From contig MU839836.1 of NCBI GenBank assembly GCA_030411725.1, positions 1,302,001 to 1,366,000 of the forward strand: DNA of 64,000 nucleotides. Reading direction: 5' to 3'. Each line of letters starts with the position of its first letter. Position 1 is the first letter of the stretch. This document shows positions 32,567-43,350 of the stretch, piece by piece. This DNA comes from Echria macrotheca (taxonomy: Eukaryota; Ascomycota; Sordariomycetes; Sordariales; Schizotheciaceae). Position numbers and translations under genes: made by a program. The notes beneath the pieces were generated by a model, which saw nothing but the letters and a program-made list of their open reading frames with translations, ran no database searches and was not told the DNA's origin.

Positions 32567-33926
32567 GTTGGTTGATACCGGGGAAAGGCGGGGCGGATGG
32601 GTGTGACTTTGGAGAGGGGGGGGATTAGGGGAGGAAAATGGAAGAAGTGTGTGTGTGTGTGCGATGGGAAGTGAACGGACCTACGACGACAAACAGAGTG
32701 GCCATCAAAGCACGGAGTGGGGCTGTAAAAGCGCGTTGTGTGTGTGCAAACGGGGAAATAGTTGACGTTGATATGGTCGGTCAGTGTGTAAGTCGCAGTC
32801 GTGATCAGACCGTTATCTGAGGTGAGGCAGCGTGGATACGTAAGGTTCAGACCAAAACAAAACAAAAAAAAATACAATGAGATCTCAATCGCATCATCAT
32901 GTCAATCTCTGGAGTTTGCGCATGCAAAACATGGAAAAAAAAAAAGAATATCCACTACCATCAATGCATCATCACATCACTCGGTGATCCAACCCGCACG
33001 TAAACGGGATCTGCAGATGTGAGTGATGTTGCGGAGCGGTCGGCGGATCAAACTTAAGAACAAACAGCAGAAGCAAGCGATGGAGCCCTTTTTTGGGCGC
33101 AGCAGAGAATGGTTGGTGGAGACCAGGAGAAGACGCTTGGTTGCGCTTGGTTGTCGACGACATTGAATGATGACAAAAAAGGGGGGAACCAAGCGAAAAA
33201 AAAACAGAAAGCGAAAGCGAGCCTGGCCGGGTTCGTGTAAGTTCGGATCGTGGTGTGATTGGTTGGCTGCATGGGGAGCGGAGCAAGCCGCGTCGGTTGC
33301 GGGAGATCAATGGTGGGTCACTGGGTTCTGGGAGATTCTTGAGATTTGACGTTGTGGATTTTCTTTTGAGGGGGTGTGTGTGGGTTCGGAGGAAAATCTG
33401 GAGTTAAGGCGCAGCGGGGTGGTGATCCTAGATACCGTATGTCCGGCGTCTGCTCCGGATGATGCTTCCCGGGAAGAGGCATTTCTATGCGGGGAGGGGT
33501 TTGATGTCGTCTCAACTCGTGTTTTTGTTTCCTCTGGTAAATAAATATTCTTTGTCTCCTCGATAGACAGTAAACATGAGTAGTCCAGACGGTGATGCGC
33601 TGTAATAAATAGAGAGAATTCTCCATGTAAATAAAAATGTCGACCCGACCGGCGCTTGGCGGCCGGGTGGCGTTCCGGATCGGTTCAGGCCCGCCGATGG
33701 CGCGAAACAGGGAATACCTCGGTTTCGCTTTCGAGCCTGCTTCTTTCGCTTCGCCGGGCACCGGTGGAACCGGGCCAGATTACACGACAGATTCCGTGCC
33801 TCGGGTTCTAAAAGCTTATCTGCCACGCCCGGTTCGACAGTTTTGTACAAATACGGCCGATCCGCCGTCACGGCCAAGATTTTCTCGTTGTGTTGTTGTA
33901 CCATTCCCAAAAAGAAAGGAAAAAAA
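32567..33926. other. Intergenic region, MFS upstream region
   Basis: 1.36 kb. It contains a short (GT)n tract at about 32648-32660, poly-A runs near 32860 and 32936, and C/T-rich stretches. No gene seen. Confidence 0.4.
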
Positions 33927-35537
33927 ATGGCCGACTCATCATCAGCACCTCCCACAAGGGGCACGGCTTCCTCCTCCGAAGATCTCTTCAAGATGCGCCC
34001 GTTCACGGCCGACATCGAGAAGCAGGCGGCCAACGACTCCGACTTTGACGCGGCCGCCACCATCGTCGGCACCGACGGCGAGTCGATCCGGCAAGGCGAC
34101 GACAAGTTCGAACGCAGCGAGGATGAACAACCACAGGACCCCAACATCGTCACGTGGGACGGGCCCAACGACCCAGAGAACCCCGAGAACTGGACCGACA
34201 AGAAGAAGTGGACCAGCATCGCGGTCCTGTCCATCATGACGGTCGTCACCCCGCTCGGCTCGTCCATGTTCGCGCCGGGCATCCCCAAGATCCTGGCCGA
34301 GTTCCACGAGACGTCCTCGACAACAGCAACCTTCCTGCTGTCCATCTACATCCTCGGCTTCGCCTTCGGCCCGCTTTTCGTCGCGCCCATGAGCGAGATG
34401 TACGGCCGCTCGCTGCTCTACCACGCCGGCAACATCCTCTTCGCCATCTTCTCCGTCGGCGCCGCCCTCGCCAACAGCATCGGCATGCTCATGGCCTTCC
34501 GCTTCCTGATGGGCCTCGCGGGGTCCGTCCCCATCACGATCGGAAGCGGCTCCATCGCCGACATCATGCCCGTCGAGAAGCGCGGCCGCGCCATGGCCGC
34601 CTGGGCCCTCGGCCCCCTGCTGGGTCCCTGCATCGGCCCCATCGCAGGCGGCTACCTCATCGCCGCCGCCGGCTGGCGCTGGGTCTACTGGCTGATCGTG
34701 ATCGTCGGCGGCGTTGTGACTATCGTCGCCCTCCTCACGCTCAAGGAAACCTTCGCGCCGGTAATCCTCGAGCGCAAGGCCGCCCGTCTGCGCAAGGAAA
34801 CCGGCAATCCGGACCTCCGCTCCGCGCTGGCCGACAACTCCATCACGGTCGCCGAGCGCTTCAAGATCGCCGCCGTCCGGCCCATGAAGCTCCTCCTCAC
34901 GACGCCCATCATCACGCTCATGTCCCTCTACGTCGCCGTGACCTACGGCATCCTGTATCTGCTCTTCACCACCTTCTCCTTCGTCTTCGCCCAGGTCTAC
35001 AACTTCGACGAGGGCGCGTCGGGGACTACATTCCTCCCGGCCGGCATAGGCATGCTCATCGGCGTCGTCGGCTTCGGCGCGGCAAGCGACCGGCTCGTGG
35101 GCCGGCGCACCGCCGCGGGGCTCGCCCACCGCCCCGAGGTGCGCATCCCGCCCATGTTCACCGTCCCCGCCGGCCTGGCCCTGCCCGTCGGCCTGTTCAT
35201 CTACGGCTGGACGGTCCAGAACGCGGTCCACTGGATCGTGCCCATGCTCGGCGTCGTCATCTTCTCGTGCGGCCTGATGGGCGTCATGATGTGCGTCCAG
35301 AATTATCTGCTCGATGCGTATCCGCACTATGCTGCTTCTGTTACCGCCGCGCTGGCCGTCCTGCGGTCGCTTGCCGGCGCGCTGTTGCCGCTTGGGGGGT
35401 TGGATATGTACGACGCCCTCGGGCTCGGGTGGGGGAATAGTCTGTTGGGATTTATTGCCCTGGGGCTGGTGCCGATTCCCTTGTTGTTTTATGCTTACGG
35501 GGAGAGGTTGAGGAAGCGGTTTAACCCTTCTGTTTGA
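33927..35537 (+). CDS. MFS multidrug-type transporter (DHA1-like, 12 spans)
   Basis: Single exon, 536 aa. A hydrophilic N-terminus of about 85 residues ends in VTWDGPNDPENPENWTDKKKW, a signature of fungal DHA1 drug:H+ antiporters. Twelve hydrophobic segments follow. Motif A-like sequence: GPLFVAPMSEMYGRS; motif C-like region: GLAGSVPITIGSGSIADIMPVEKRGRAMAAWALGPLLGPCIGPIAGG. Such proteins export small molecules across the plasma membrane by proton antiport. It faces the PKS tail to tail with 740 bp between, so a role as product exporter is plausible but inferred. ATG 33927 was chosen; the frame stays open to an ATG at 33843 whose extension is not family-like. The gene is very G/C-rich at third positions, which opens long spurious frames on the other strand. 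Confidence 0.92.
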   Translation: MADSSSAPPTRGTASSSEDLFKMRPFTADIEKQAANDSDFDAAATIVGTDGESIRQGDDKFERSEDEQPQDPNIVTWDGPNDPENPENWTDKKKWTSIAVLSIMTVVTPLGSSMFAPGIPKILAEFHETSSTTATFLLSIYILGFAFGPLFVAPMSEMYGRSLLYHAGNILFAIFSVGAALANSIGMLMAFRFLMGLAGSVPITIGSGSIADIMPVEKRGRAMAAWALGPLLGPCIGPIAGGYLIAAAGWRWVYWLIVIVGGVVTIVALLTLKETFAPVILERKAARLRKETGNPDLRSALADNSITVAERFKIAAVRPMKLLLTTPIITLMSLYVAVTYGILYLLFTTFSFVFAQVYNFDEGASGTTFLPAGIGMLIGVVGFGAASDRLVGRRTAAGLAHRPEVRIPPMFTVPAGLALPVGLFIYGWTVQNAVHWIVPMLGVVIFSCGLMGVMMCVQNYLLDAYPHYAASVTAALAVLRSLAGALLPLGGLDMYDALGLGWGNSLLGFIALGLVPIPLLFYAYGERLRKRFNPSV

Positions 35538-36279
35538 GTTTTCCCTTTTCTCGGTCTGGTTTTGTTTTGTTTTGTTTTGTGTTGAAATACCCTGCATTTC
35601 ATGGCGCAACGAAGGGGACTGGCCACTGATATAGACGGCCGTCTTTGGTGTCTGTTTCTTTTTGTCATTGGCATGGTAATAGATGCGGCGGATCAGCATA
35701 GCGTGGACTGGGATAGAGTCATCTAGAATAGATCTCGTCATAGTCCGAGTTTGGTCAAAAGTTGAAGTTTTCACTCTCCCGTTTCTGTGCCTACTGTCTC
35801 GTCTTGATCGATGTCTGATTCGCCTTTGAAATAAACTGGATGGCATGACTCATGAAACTTTGATAAAGCCATACATTGCCGAGACTCAAACAACTAGGTA
35901 TCTGCCCCATTTTGGTGATCCATCAGTCAGCGCCAGACCATGCGACGTAAACATCTACCCAAGGACGAATCCATTACTATGCGGGACCAAACTCCTTAAA
36001 AATCATAACATCACAGGGGAAAAACACACTAGCACATCAAGTTATAATAGTCTAATCTCTCAATTCAATCTAGCCAAACTAATAGGGCGTGGACCCGCAT
36101 GCAGTCAAGTTCAAACACAATAAGAAACAGATCCCGAACCAAATGGAAATGAAAAAAGAGGATGATATAGAAATGAAAAAGGCCGGTAAATGCAACAAGA
36201 TATAGTCCTCGGACAAAAACAAAAACTCAGAGAGTATCATACAGCCCCGCACTATTACGCCTCAACCTCCCAGCGAAAA
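35538..36279. other. Convergent 3' region between MFS and PKS
   Basis: 742 bp between two stop codons facing each other. A/T-rich with TTTTG repeats just after the MFS stop (about 35564-35580). No gene seen; should hold both polyadenylation sites. Confidence 0.45.
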
Positions 36280-39200
36280 TCAAGAAGACAACGAAACAAT
36301 CTTGCTCTTGGCGCACACCCCCTTGGCCAGAGTCTGGATCGAACCGCTCGACAACAGCTCCAACACCTGCAGGTTGGCCTCGAACTCGCGCGTGATGAAG
36401 TTGCGGATCTCAATCGCCACCAGCGAGTCCAGATGATAGTGCGACAGCGACCGCGTAATGTCCATGTCCTCGAGGTCGAGCATGAGCACCGACGAGATCT
36501 TGTCGACCAAGCCGCGGCAGACCACATCCTCGGCCTCCTCCTGTGTCTTGGCCGCCTTGAGTGCCGCGTTGAAAGAGACAACGGCGTTGAGAGACGCGTC
36601 CTTGGCAGCCGCCTCCTCGGCCGCGATGCGCATGGCCTTGAACTTGGCGTCCTCGGTCCAGAACGGCCGCATCGTCGCCGTGATGCGCATGCCCGTGATG
36701 GTGTGGTTGTTGCAGGTCTGACCCAGCTTTCCATTAATGGCAGCTCCGAGCAAAGCAAGAACCTCAGCCTCGCAGATGCTGTCACTACCCAGATTCCTCG
36801 CCACCTCGGCAGCCTTCTCCAGGTCCTCGGCGAGGTACCCAGAGTCGGACACGGCAGTCAGGTCGAGCGAAGAGGCCGGCAGCCCGCGAGCCAGCCTGTG
36901 CTGCACCAGGGCGTTCAGGAAGCAGTTAGCAGCGCTGTATGCAGCCTGGCCACGGTTACCGACGGCACCAGCGGCCGAAGAGATGGCCACGAAGAAGTCA
37001 AGAGGCGACGACGCCAAAGCGTGGTGGAAGTTCCAGCCACCTTGGACCTTGCCTGCAATGACCTCGATGTACTCGGCCCAGGTCATCTTCTCGAAGAGGA
37101 CGTCCTGATTCTAGTTAGCATTGGTCCAAATATCTTAGTAACAGCTGCACTTACTCGGAGGACCATGGTGCCGTGCACGACACCACGGACAGGAGGAAGG
37201 TCCTGAAGACCGGCAACGAGCTCGTCCACCTCGGCCCGGTTCACCACATTGCACCGCTTGACCACAATGTTGGCCCCGGCCGCCGCCGCCTCATCGACCA
37301 GCTCCTTAACCTTGCCGGCCACGGACGCGCTGCGCGAAATGAGAACAATGTTCTTGGCACCTTTAGACACCATCCACCGGGCCATGCTTCGGCCGAGACC
37401 ACCGGTACCACCGATAAGAATATAGGTTGCATCAGCGCGGAGCAGAGCCTTAGTCTTCTTGGATGGTGCCGCCTTGACGATGTCCGTCGCGTTCGGAACC
37501 ACAACGAGCTTGCCAAAGAACTTGCCTGCCTGGTGGGTCTTGAGGGCTGTGTCAACTTCGGAGATGGGGAATGTCGTCACCGGAGTCACTGGCCGGATCT
37601 TGCCATACTTCACCAGTTGACCGACGTCAGCAATGAGACGCTTCAGGACCTTGGGCCTCTCCGCGAGAAGGGCTAGGATGTCGACGGAAATGAAGCTGGC
37701 ATTGTTGTCGACGTGCGACATCTCCAGCCGCGCCTTGGAGCCCTGCTCATGTCTTCCGATTTCAATGAAGCGGCCGAACTTGCTCAGGCAGCTCCACGAC
37801 TCGCGAAGAGAGTCGCCGGTCAAAGAGTTGAGGATCACATCAACTCCCTGACCGGAGGTTGCTTGGAGGACGCCAGCGCTGAAAGACGTGTTGCGGCTGT
37901 AGAAGACATGGTCCTCCGGAAGTCCGTACTCGCTCATGAGAAGTTCCTTCTTCTCCGAGTTTCCGACTGACGCAAACACCTCGGCACCAATCATCTGTGC
38001 GATGCAGATGGCGGCCTGGCCCACTGCCCCTGAGGCGGAGTGGATGAGGACCGTCTCGCCATCGGCAAGACGACCAACTTCAACCAAGCTGTGATAGGCC
38101 GTAGCGTAAGCAAGGGGCAACGTGGCAGCAGATTCAAAGCTGATGTCCGCTGGGAGCTTGAATGCAGAAGCCGCCTTGGTCCTCGTCCGCGTAGCGAAAG
38201 CGCTTCGAGTAAGCGCAGCGACACGGTCGCCAACTCGGAAGCCAGTGACGCCGCTTCCCACCGCTGTCACCAACCCGCTGGCTTCAATGCCGGCGTCCTC
38301 GAAAGGCAGTTGACCCTTGGCGGCAAGAGAGTCTCTGAAGTTAAGGCCGATCGCCTTGACTTCAATCTCGATCGAATCGGCGTCGACAGGCTCCTCAGCC
38401 GCAGCATCATCGACGAAGTGGATCGTGTCCAGGACTCCGGGGTTAGAAAGTTCCATCTTGAGGATCCGTCCATCCTCTCCGAATGGAGTGGGCTCGAGCG
38501 TGGTGGGGTTGATTTCCTTGTGAATGTACTCGTTCATCTCTTGGTCGTGGACAATACGAGGAGTGAAGAATTCGCCCTTCCTCTCCATGAACTCAAGCTC
38601 GCTTGTGTTCGACGAACCAGAGCCGAAGGCTGCCTTGAAGACCTTGAAGATCGCATCCGCGGTAGCATCCTCGGAGAGAGGTGTCTCTGCGTCAAGGTCC
38701 AATGTGGCGAATTTCATGGCAGTCTCGGACCGGATCGTACGGCTCAGACCGGTGATCATATTGGCATCGGGGTTCGACGACTTCTCATACGCACCCCTAA
38801 CGGCCCAGAGAGCCCCGGCAGCACTTGTCAATGCCTTCTGCAGGTCAGAAAATTGGATAGGCGTTAGGGAGGCGAGGAAGGGCCTCTCAAGCTCGCTGAG
38901 GAAGACACAGATCTTGCCAGCAGTGTCGACCCCCTCGAGAGTGCCAAAGTCGGGGAGCATGCCGGTAGCCGTCTCGAGAGCGTTCGCCAAGCCCATAGCA
39001 ATCAGACTCTGGGAGTTGGAGTCTTCGTGAATGATGACAACGCGAGACTCGGCAGAGAGGAGGTTGGTCGTGTCTTCGGTATCCAGCGCGCGATCCCATT
39101 CGAGCTTGTAGCACAGCTCCCGGGCTGCCTGGGCGTCGGCCTCGGCCTCGTGGTCGAGAATGGGGGAGATGGTGAGGCCCTCTACGGAGATGATGGCCTC

Positions 39201-42200
39201 GGGGGATCCTTCACCAGCCACGGCTGTCATCTGAACCTTGGTCGGCTTGGGAATGCCCGTAGGGATGTCTCCCTTGCAGACCACTTTCAAAGAAGTACCG
39301 GGCTCCTTGGAGAGTTGAGCAACACGCGTAGAGATGGTCAATCGATCAAGTGACGACGGAAGATAAATTGTCTTGACTGCCCGACGGCCAGCCCCAATTA
39401 CTGGCCAGTACGCCTCGATGAGGGATTCCAGGAAGGCGGGTTGGACGACCACATCTGTGACGTAGTGGTTGGGCATCTCCTTTGCGATATCGGGGACGAC
39501 GATGGATCCGACAGCGTGCGTGTCGCATGCCTGGAAGTTCTCGAGGCCCTGGAAGGTCGGCCCATACGCGACACCGAGCTCGGTAAGGGCATCGTACATG
39601 TCTTTGCTGACGATCGACGCACCTGTCTTCTCGGTTGCCGAAACGCCAGTGCTGACAAAGTCTTCAAGAGACTTGGCAACCCGGGCGCGATCGAAATCGT
39701 TGTCGTCGGTTGCCAGTGCGGCGACGAGACCCACACAATTCTCTGTCCAGCCTTGGTCGTGGGACCATGTGCAGATCCGGAACTCATCCCAGACCTCGGA
39801 GGCGGCAAGTGTCCCCTCCTGGTGGGGGCGAAGCGTGATGGTCATCTCAGTATCCTTGTCGGGGATGACAAAAGGCTTGAGAACAGAGACTTCCTTGAGT
39901 TCGAACTTGTCGAAATGAGCGCCTGCGGAGGATGCCTTCTGGGAAGCGGCTTCCAAAGCCATGGCAAGAAATCCGGACATGGGGAACACAGTCAGAGACT
40001 GGATCTTGTGGTGTTGGAGCCAGGGAAGGTCATCCAACCGGACGATGTTTCGCCACGTGGGCTCGAGATCGTTCGAGTAGTTTGCCAGCGTGCCGATGAT
40101 ATCGTTCCTCGTCCCGGGAGCGTTTCTGTGCTTATCGGTCATCCGCGACTCTTGCCAGTACTTGTTGGAATAGTTCCAGGGGTATCGAGGCAAGTCTGTA
40201 AGCAGAACGGGTGCCTTGGCGGACTTAGGGAAGTTGATGGCACCAAAGTCCAGGGTGGCGCCCTTGGTGAAGAGATTGGCGGCAAGCTCCATGGCTGTCT
40301 CTACCGCATCTCGCTTCCGAATGAGCGCGGAAGCATACGGGATCTTGGGGGCGTTGCCTCCAACCTCCTTCAAGATCTGCTTGATCGGCCCTTGGAGGCC
40401 GGAGTGCGGCCCAAGCTCGACAAGCATGTTGACGCCGTACTTGTGCTCTCCGGTGGGCTCAAGCATGCTCTGCAGAGCCTCGTTGAAGCGAACGGGGCAC
40501 GTCAGGTTGTCCACCCAGTAGTTAGACTGGAGCTCAGTCCCGTCGATCAAATGGCCGTAAAGCGAGGAGTGGAATCGGACGTCTGTGGGGATAGGTGCCT
40601 GCAGTTTGGCGATGGATGACCGGTACTCCTTGGAGACCAGGTTCATGTGGTGCGAGTGATAGGCCACATCGACGACGAGTCGCCGATTGAAAGCGCCCTT
40701 CTGCTCGCAAATCTTCTCGAGCTCTGCCAAAGCAGGCTCGTCGCCGGAAATGGTGAGACTGGATGGGCTGTTGTAGCACGCGATCCTGACCTCCTTGTTC
40801 TCGAGATTCTCGATGATGGGCATAAACTCCTCTTTGGTGCCACCTACGGCCATCATACGGCCTCGAAGGTCTGGGTATTTTTGCTTCAGGATGGGAACCA
40901 CTCTACCACGATGGTAGGCAACCGCCATCGCTGTCTCGAAGGTAATGATCCCGGCCGAGTATGCCGCGGCGATCTCGCCGCTCGAGTGGCCGGCAACCGC
41001 CGTCGGGTGGATGCCCCACGACCGCAACAGGTCGACAAGTGCGAGCTGGATGGCGGTGCACGAGGGCTGGCTGAGATGCGCCTCGCTGATCTTGCTCGTC
41101 TTGGCATCTCTGCCGAGCTCCTCGATGAGCGACCACTCGGCTCCAATCTCGGTCAAGAAGTTGTCGGCATGCTCAATGCTTCGGGTAAAGACCGGGTATT
41201 GATCGAAGAGCTCACGGCCCATAGCGTGCCACTGTGCTCCCTGGCCGGTAAAGATGAAACCAATGCGCAATGGCTCGATCTCCTTTCCAGGGACATATTT
41301 CTCGCCGTTGATCGCCTCGATGAGCTCGAACGAGTTGGCGGCAGAGATGGCGGCTCTCCATTGCAGGTGAGACCGTCTCTGGCCGAGTGTAAACGCCAGG
41401 TTGCTGGTAAGATCCTTTTGGAAGATCTCGGGGCGCTGCTCAAGATAGATGACGATGTTCTTCATCACCTGTGTGAGCGTCGCCTTGTCGTTTGCTGTGA
41501 GAACGTAGAGTTTCCGTCCCTGGCCGGCCTCTTGAGTTTCATCTCCTGGTGCCGCCTTGACATTGCGGAAAGGTGCAGCCTCAAGGACGACGTGGCCGTT
41601 GGTGCCGCCAAAGCCAAAGTTGTTGACACTGATGTACTTCTTTCCCCGTGGCCAAGGCCGTTGGGTGACCGGAACTTTCATATTCCATTCCTTCCATGGG
41701 ATCTTGGGGTTAGGCTGCTTGAAGTCGTAGTTGGGAAGGATAAAGCCACGCTCCAGCATGAGGGCCGCCTTGATGACACCAGCAATGCCTGTGGGAGGTT
41801 AGTAGGGATTAAAAGGGGCGGCTAAGTTGAATAGACATACCCGAGGCGCCCTCCAGATGTCCAATGTTGGACTTGACTGATCCGATCCACAGGGGGTCCC
41901 GGATGCTTCGGTTTAGACCCAAAACGTTGTGAATGGCGGTTGCCTCAATGGGGTCACCCACACGGGTACCTGTTCCGTGGGCTTCCACAAAGCCCACGGC
42001 ATTGGGGTCCAGGCCGTTGTTCTTGTATACTTGCCGCATCAGGTCCTCTGTCTCCAAGTTAGCAGACTTTCAAACCCAGTTCTTCGTTTAAGACCTACCC
42101 TGTGCGGTACCGTTGGGCATGGTGATACCCGGGGTCTTTCCATCCTGGTTGAGTCCAGTTCCGGCAATGACGGCCCGGATCGGGTCATTATCCCTGATTG

Positions 42201-43350
42201 CCTGATCCAAAGGCTTGAGAACAATCATTCCGCAACCCTCACCACGACCGAAACCGGTGCCCCTGTTGTCGAAGGAAAATGACCGGCCAGAGTCTGACAG
42301 AAGTCTAGCGTATTCAAACGTTAGCGTGCTGCTGCATGCGAGGTAGCCTATCATACTAACCTGCAAGTAGAGAAGGAAATCCAGAATTCCGGAAGCATAT
42401 TGAGATGGCAGCCACCAACCAGCGCCGCGCTGGTCTCGCCAGCCCTCAGGCTCTGACACGCCAAGTGAATTGCAACCATACTAGACGAGCACGCAGTGTC
42501 GGATGTGAAACTCGGGCCCCGTAAATCAAAGAAGTGGGAAATCCGGTTAGACTGCATAGCATATGCACAACCTACACAGGTCAGAAATGCTGCTAGCCGA
42601 CAGAGGTAGGGAGAAAAGCTCACCGGTCGCCTGATGCATCGGGATGGTATCCGAGTCCCGGAAGAGATGAGACTCATACTCGGGGAATGAGCCTCCAATG
42701 AAAACACCGACATCCTTGCCGACGATGGTGTGCTTCGGTATACCAGCGTTCTCGAGCGCCTCGAACGTGCATTCGAGCAGCAGACGCTGCTGAGGGTCCA
42801 TCGAAATGGCTTCCTTCTCGGTCAGCCCGAAGAACGGGGCATCAAACGCCGCAAGATCCACATCCAAGAACTGGCCGCCGATCGGGTTCGACGCGCCTCC
42901 TTTCCCGGGGTTGGGATGGTGGAAGCGGGCGTTGTTGAATCGGGTCTTGGGGATTTCCGTCCATCCTGACCGAGCTCGCGCGCAAAGCTCCCAGAACTCT
43001 GCGGGGGTAGCGACATCCCCAGGCATACGACAGGCCATACCCACGATGGCGATGGGCATCGGCTTGCCGGGGCTGGCATACTGCTCCGAGGTGCCGTTCG
43101 CGTGCCCATTGGTGTGACCGTTGGTGTTGCCGTTGGTGTACCCGTTGGTGTGTCCGTTGGTATGCCCGTTGGTCTGGCCATTGGTATGACCGTTGGTGTA
43201 GCCATTGCTATGGCCGTTGGCATGGGCGTTGACATCGACTCTCAGGCCATTGCGAGGACCAGGGGCGTCCGAGACGAGAAAGTAGCCGTTGGAGCTCTCG
43301 CCAGAGGGGCTGGCGGTCGAGCTATCGGGAGTGACAGCCATGGGCGCCAT
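36280..43350 (-). CDS. Highly reducing type I polyketide synthase (KS-AT-DH-ER-KR-ACP)
   Basis: Six exons: 42624-43350, 42361-42571, 42099-42304, 41841-42047, 37155-41788 and 36280-37104; 2269 aa; introns of 50-56 nt. Residues 45-85 are a TNGH-type tandem repeat. KS (about 98-525): Cys270 in DTACSSS, His405 in EAHGTGT, His445 in SNIGHLEG. AT (about 620-935): GHSSGE near 720. DH (about 1010-1320): first His in LQHHKIQSLTVFP, but the second motif reads VVQPAFLESL (about 1232-1240) where HP..LD is expected. ER (about 1565-1870): HSASGAVGQAA. KR: GGTGGLG at 1910 and Ser2037/2038, Tyr2051, Asn2055. ACP: HLDSL with Ser2222. There is no C-methyltransferase between DH and ER and no thioesterase, so chain release needs a partner; the divergent FSH hydrolase is a candidate. 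The product is unknown. ATG 43341 is an alternative start. Confidence 0.93.
43095..43218 (-). repeat. In-frame 12-bp minisatellite encoding (T-N-G-H/Y/Q/N)n
   Basis: About ten 12-bp units inside PKS exon 1, coding for residues 45-85 (THR-ASN-GLY-x repeats). It lies between the N-terminus and the KS domain. It is likely a flexible, length-variable linker; many fungal PKSs have short NG-rich tails here. Confidence 0.85.

Noticed and set aside
34154..35440. 428-codon frame on the same strand inside the MFS gene
   Set aside because: Arg/His/Pro-rich alternative frame of a high-GC3 gene; no protein-like features.
33942..35846. 634-codon open frame antisense to the MFS transporter
   Set aside because: Composition is dominated by Glu, Asp, Gly, His and Arg, as expected from reading G/C-ending codons backwards. 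The sense frame encodes a clear MFS protein.
36190..41825. Several 300-390-codon plus-strand frames antisense to the PKS
   Set aside because: Shadows of the PKS coding frame, without motifs; they cross conserved PKS catalytic sites.
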